Source of the DNA: Bacillus solitudinis
GTDB taxonomy: Bacteria; Bacillota; Bacilli; Bacillales; Bacillaceae_D
NCBI RefSeq assembly: GCF_002797395.1
Contig: NZ_KZ454943.1
Span: forward strand, 4,516,253-4,580,252
DNA: 64,000 nt
Reading direction: 5' to 3'
Shown here: one piece after another, positions 63,068-64,000 of the stretch
Numbering within the stretch: the first letter of the stretch is position 1
How the letters are laid out: every line of letters starts with the position of its first letter
The notes under the pieces: model-generated
Told to the model about the DNA's origin: nothing
Database searches by the model: none
The model's input: only the letters and a program-made list of their open reading frames with translations
Position numbers and translations under genes: made by a program

Positions 63068-64000
63068 ATGATAGCAAACCTTTCCACTTTACCGGAACGC
63101 GTAAATCAATGTACATGTGGCCATAAGCATTTTGATATTGCCATTGAAAAAATTGAGATAAGCAACGAAGCATTTGAAAAAGCAGCTGCCTATCTGCTCG
63201 AAAAGTCTTTCACAGATGTAACAATTGTGACAGATGAAGTGATTCAATCTGTTTTAGGTGATTCTTTTCATACTGTTTTGAAAAACAATGGAATCAATGT
63301 TCATACATGTGTTGTCGAAAAAAACAATCAGGGTGATGTTGTAGCAAATGAAGAGGCCCTTGTCCAAGGCCTTCTTGAAACACCAAACCACACAGACGTT
63401 CTTCTTGCTGTTGGTTCAGGGACCCTTCATGATATTACACGCTTTGTAAGTTACAAAATGGGGAAACCGTTCATCTCTATTCCAACAGCTCCCTCTGTGG
63501 ATGGCTTTAATTCAATGGGAGCCCCTGTCGTTGTGAAAGGAATGAAAAAAACATTCCAAATGCAGGCGCCAATTGCCCTTTTTGCTCAGGTTGATGTACT
63601 CGCTAAGTCACCGAAGAAAATGATCGCTGCTGGTTTTGGGGATATTCTCGGAAAATACACGTCGCTTACTGATTGGACGTTTGGCCACTTAGTAGCTGAT
63701 GAACCTTATTGCCCCCTTGCTGCAGAGATTACGAACGATGCATTGCAATACTGTGTGGATCATATCGAACAAATTGCGGCAGCAAACGAAGAGGGTGTCA
63801 AAATCCTCCTTGAAGGCTTAGTAGCTTCAGGACTAGCGATGCTGTTAATTGGTCATTCAGCGCCTGCTTCAGGAGCTGAGCATCATATTTCGCATATTTG
63901 GGAGATGGAGTTTTTACGTAATGATCAGCCGCAAATTTTACATGGGGCTAAAGTTGGAGTCACAGCGCAAATCATTGCTCAGCTTTATAAAGAAGATTTC
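63068..64000 (+). CDS. araM: glycerol-1-phosphate dehydrogenase AraM (3' end outside window)
   Basis: NAD(P)-dependent dehydrogenase reducing dihydroxyacetone phosphate to sn-glycerol 1-phosphate, the rare bacterial counterpart of the archaeal lipid enzyme. 311 codons are visible. AVGSGTLHDITRFVSY is the nucleotide-binding glycine motif, PTAPSVDGFNSMGAP follows, and the metal ligands are in GFGDILGKYTSLTDW, GHSAPASGAEHHISH and ILHGAKVG. TAGGAGG seven bases before ATG 63068. The gene follows araL by 15 bases and leaves the window open. Confidence 0.95.
   Translation, partial: MIANLSTLPERVNQCTCGHKHFDIAIEKIEISNEAFEKAAAYLLEKSFTDVTIVTDEVIQSVLGDSFHTVLKNNGINVHTCVVEKNNQGDVVANEEALVQGLLETPNHTDVLLAVGSGTLHDITRFVSYKMGKPFISIPTAPSVDGFNSMGAPVVVKGMKKTFQMQAPIALFAQVDVLAKSPKKMIAAGFGDILGKYTSLTDWTFGHLVADEPYCPLAAEITNDALQYCVDHIEQIAAANEEGVKILLEGLVASGLAMLLIGHSAPASGAEHHISHIWEMEFLRNDQPQILHGAKVGVTAQIIAQLYKEDF

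Overview
The window comes from a low-GC, spore-forming Gram-positive bacterium of the Bacillaceae. The evidence is AT-rich sequence with AGGAGG-type ribosome-binding sites, a class B (Bacillus-type) RNase P RNA, spore genes (cotD, csgA, a gerA-type receptor operon), bacillithiol synthesis (bshB2), CcpA cre sites, AraR operators and a gene order resembling Bacillus subtilis (ypwA, ypsC, rnpB, ypeP, gpsB, ypsA, cotD, mrfB, mrfA). The species cannot be named from the sequence alone.

Layout. 1-2045: a methyl-accepting chemotaxis protein running off the left edge. 2.3-14.3 kb: housekeeping block with M32 carboxypeptidase, THUMP RNA methyltransferase, rnpB, an RNase HI-like protein, the cell-division factor GpsB, YpsA, the spore coat protein CotD, the DNA repair pair MrfB/MrfA and a large DUF2339 membrane protein. 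14.4-21.1 kb: acetyltransferase, P-loop kinase, a carboxyltransferase/methylmalonyl-CoA epimerase pair, and several small proteins of unknown function. 21.1-23 kb: a CcpA-controlled GH51 arabinofuranosidase and a small unannotated basic, Trp-rich gene. 23.2-31.7 kb: mixed metabolic and nucleic-acid enzymes (HAD phosphatase, nitroreductase, pterin dehydratase, TatD, pirin, HelD, the spore protein CsgA, a DinG-type helicase). 31.8-34.6 kb: a VWA protein with its MoxR ATPase (yojO/yojN).

34.7-37.7 kb: a compact restriction-modification island. It has two DpnII-type adenine methyltransferases, a divergent nuclease of the MutH/Sau3AI family, and two near-identical MITE-like repeats in direct orientation at its ends. 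Three more members of this repeat family lie at 14.3, 29.6 and 50.3 kb, all at gene 3' ends.

37.7-51.4 kb: an S-layer-anchored secreted protein, aldo/keto reductase, two convergent cold-shock genes, a complete 32-codon small gene, a YbgA protein, an acyl-CoA dehydrogenase-like flavoprotein, a five-gene spore germination receptor operon (D-B-B-A-C) and a membrane-anchored trypsin-like protease. 51.4-52.5 kb: yojF-bshB2.

52.6-64 kb: an arabinose/arabinan utilisation region. It has an ArsR-like regulator, GH43, AraR, araD-araB-araA, an aldose epimerase with a DeoR-type regulator, and divergent araL-araM (araM cut by the right edge). Extracellular or oligomeric arabinosides would be cut by GH51/GH43. 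L-arabinose would then be isomerised (AraA), phosphorylated (AraB) and epimerised (AraD) to D-xylulose 5-phosphate. AraR operators sit upstream of araD and araR.
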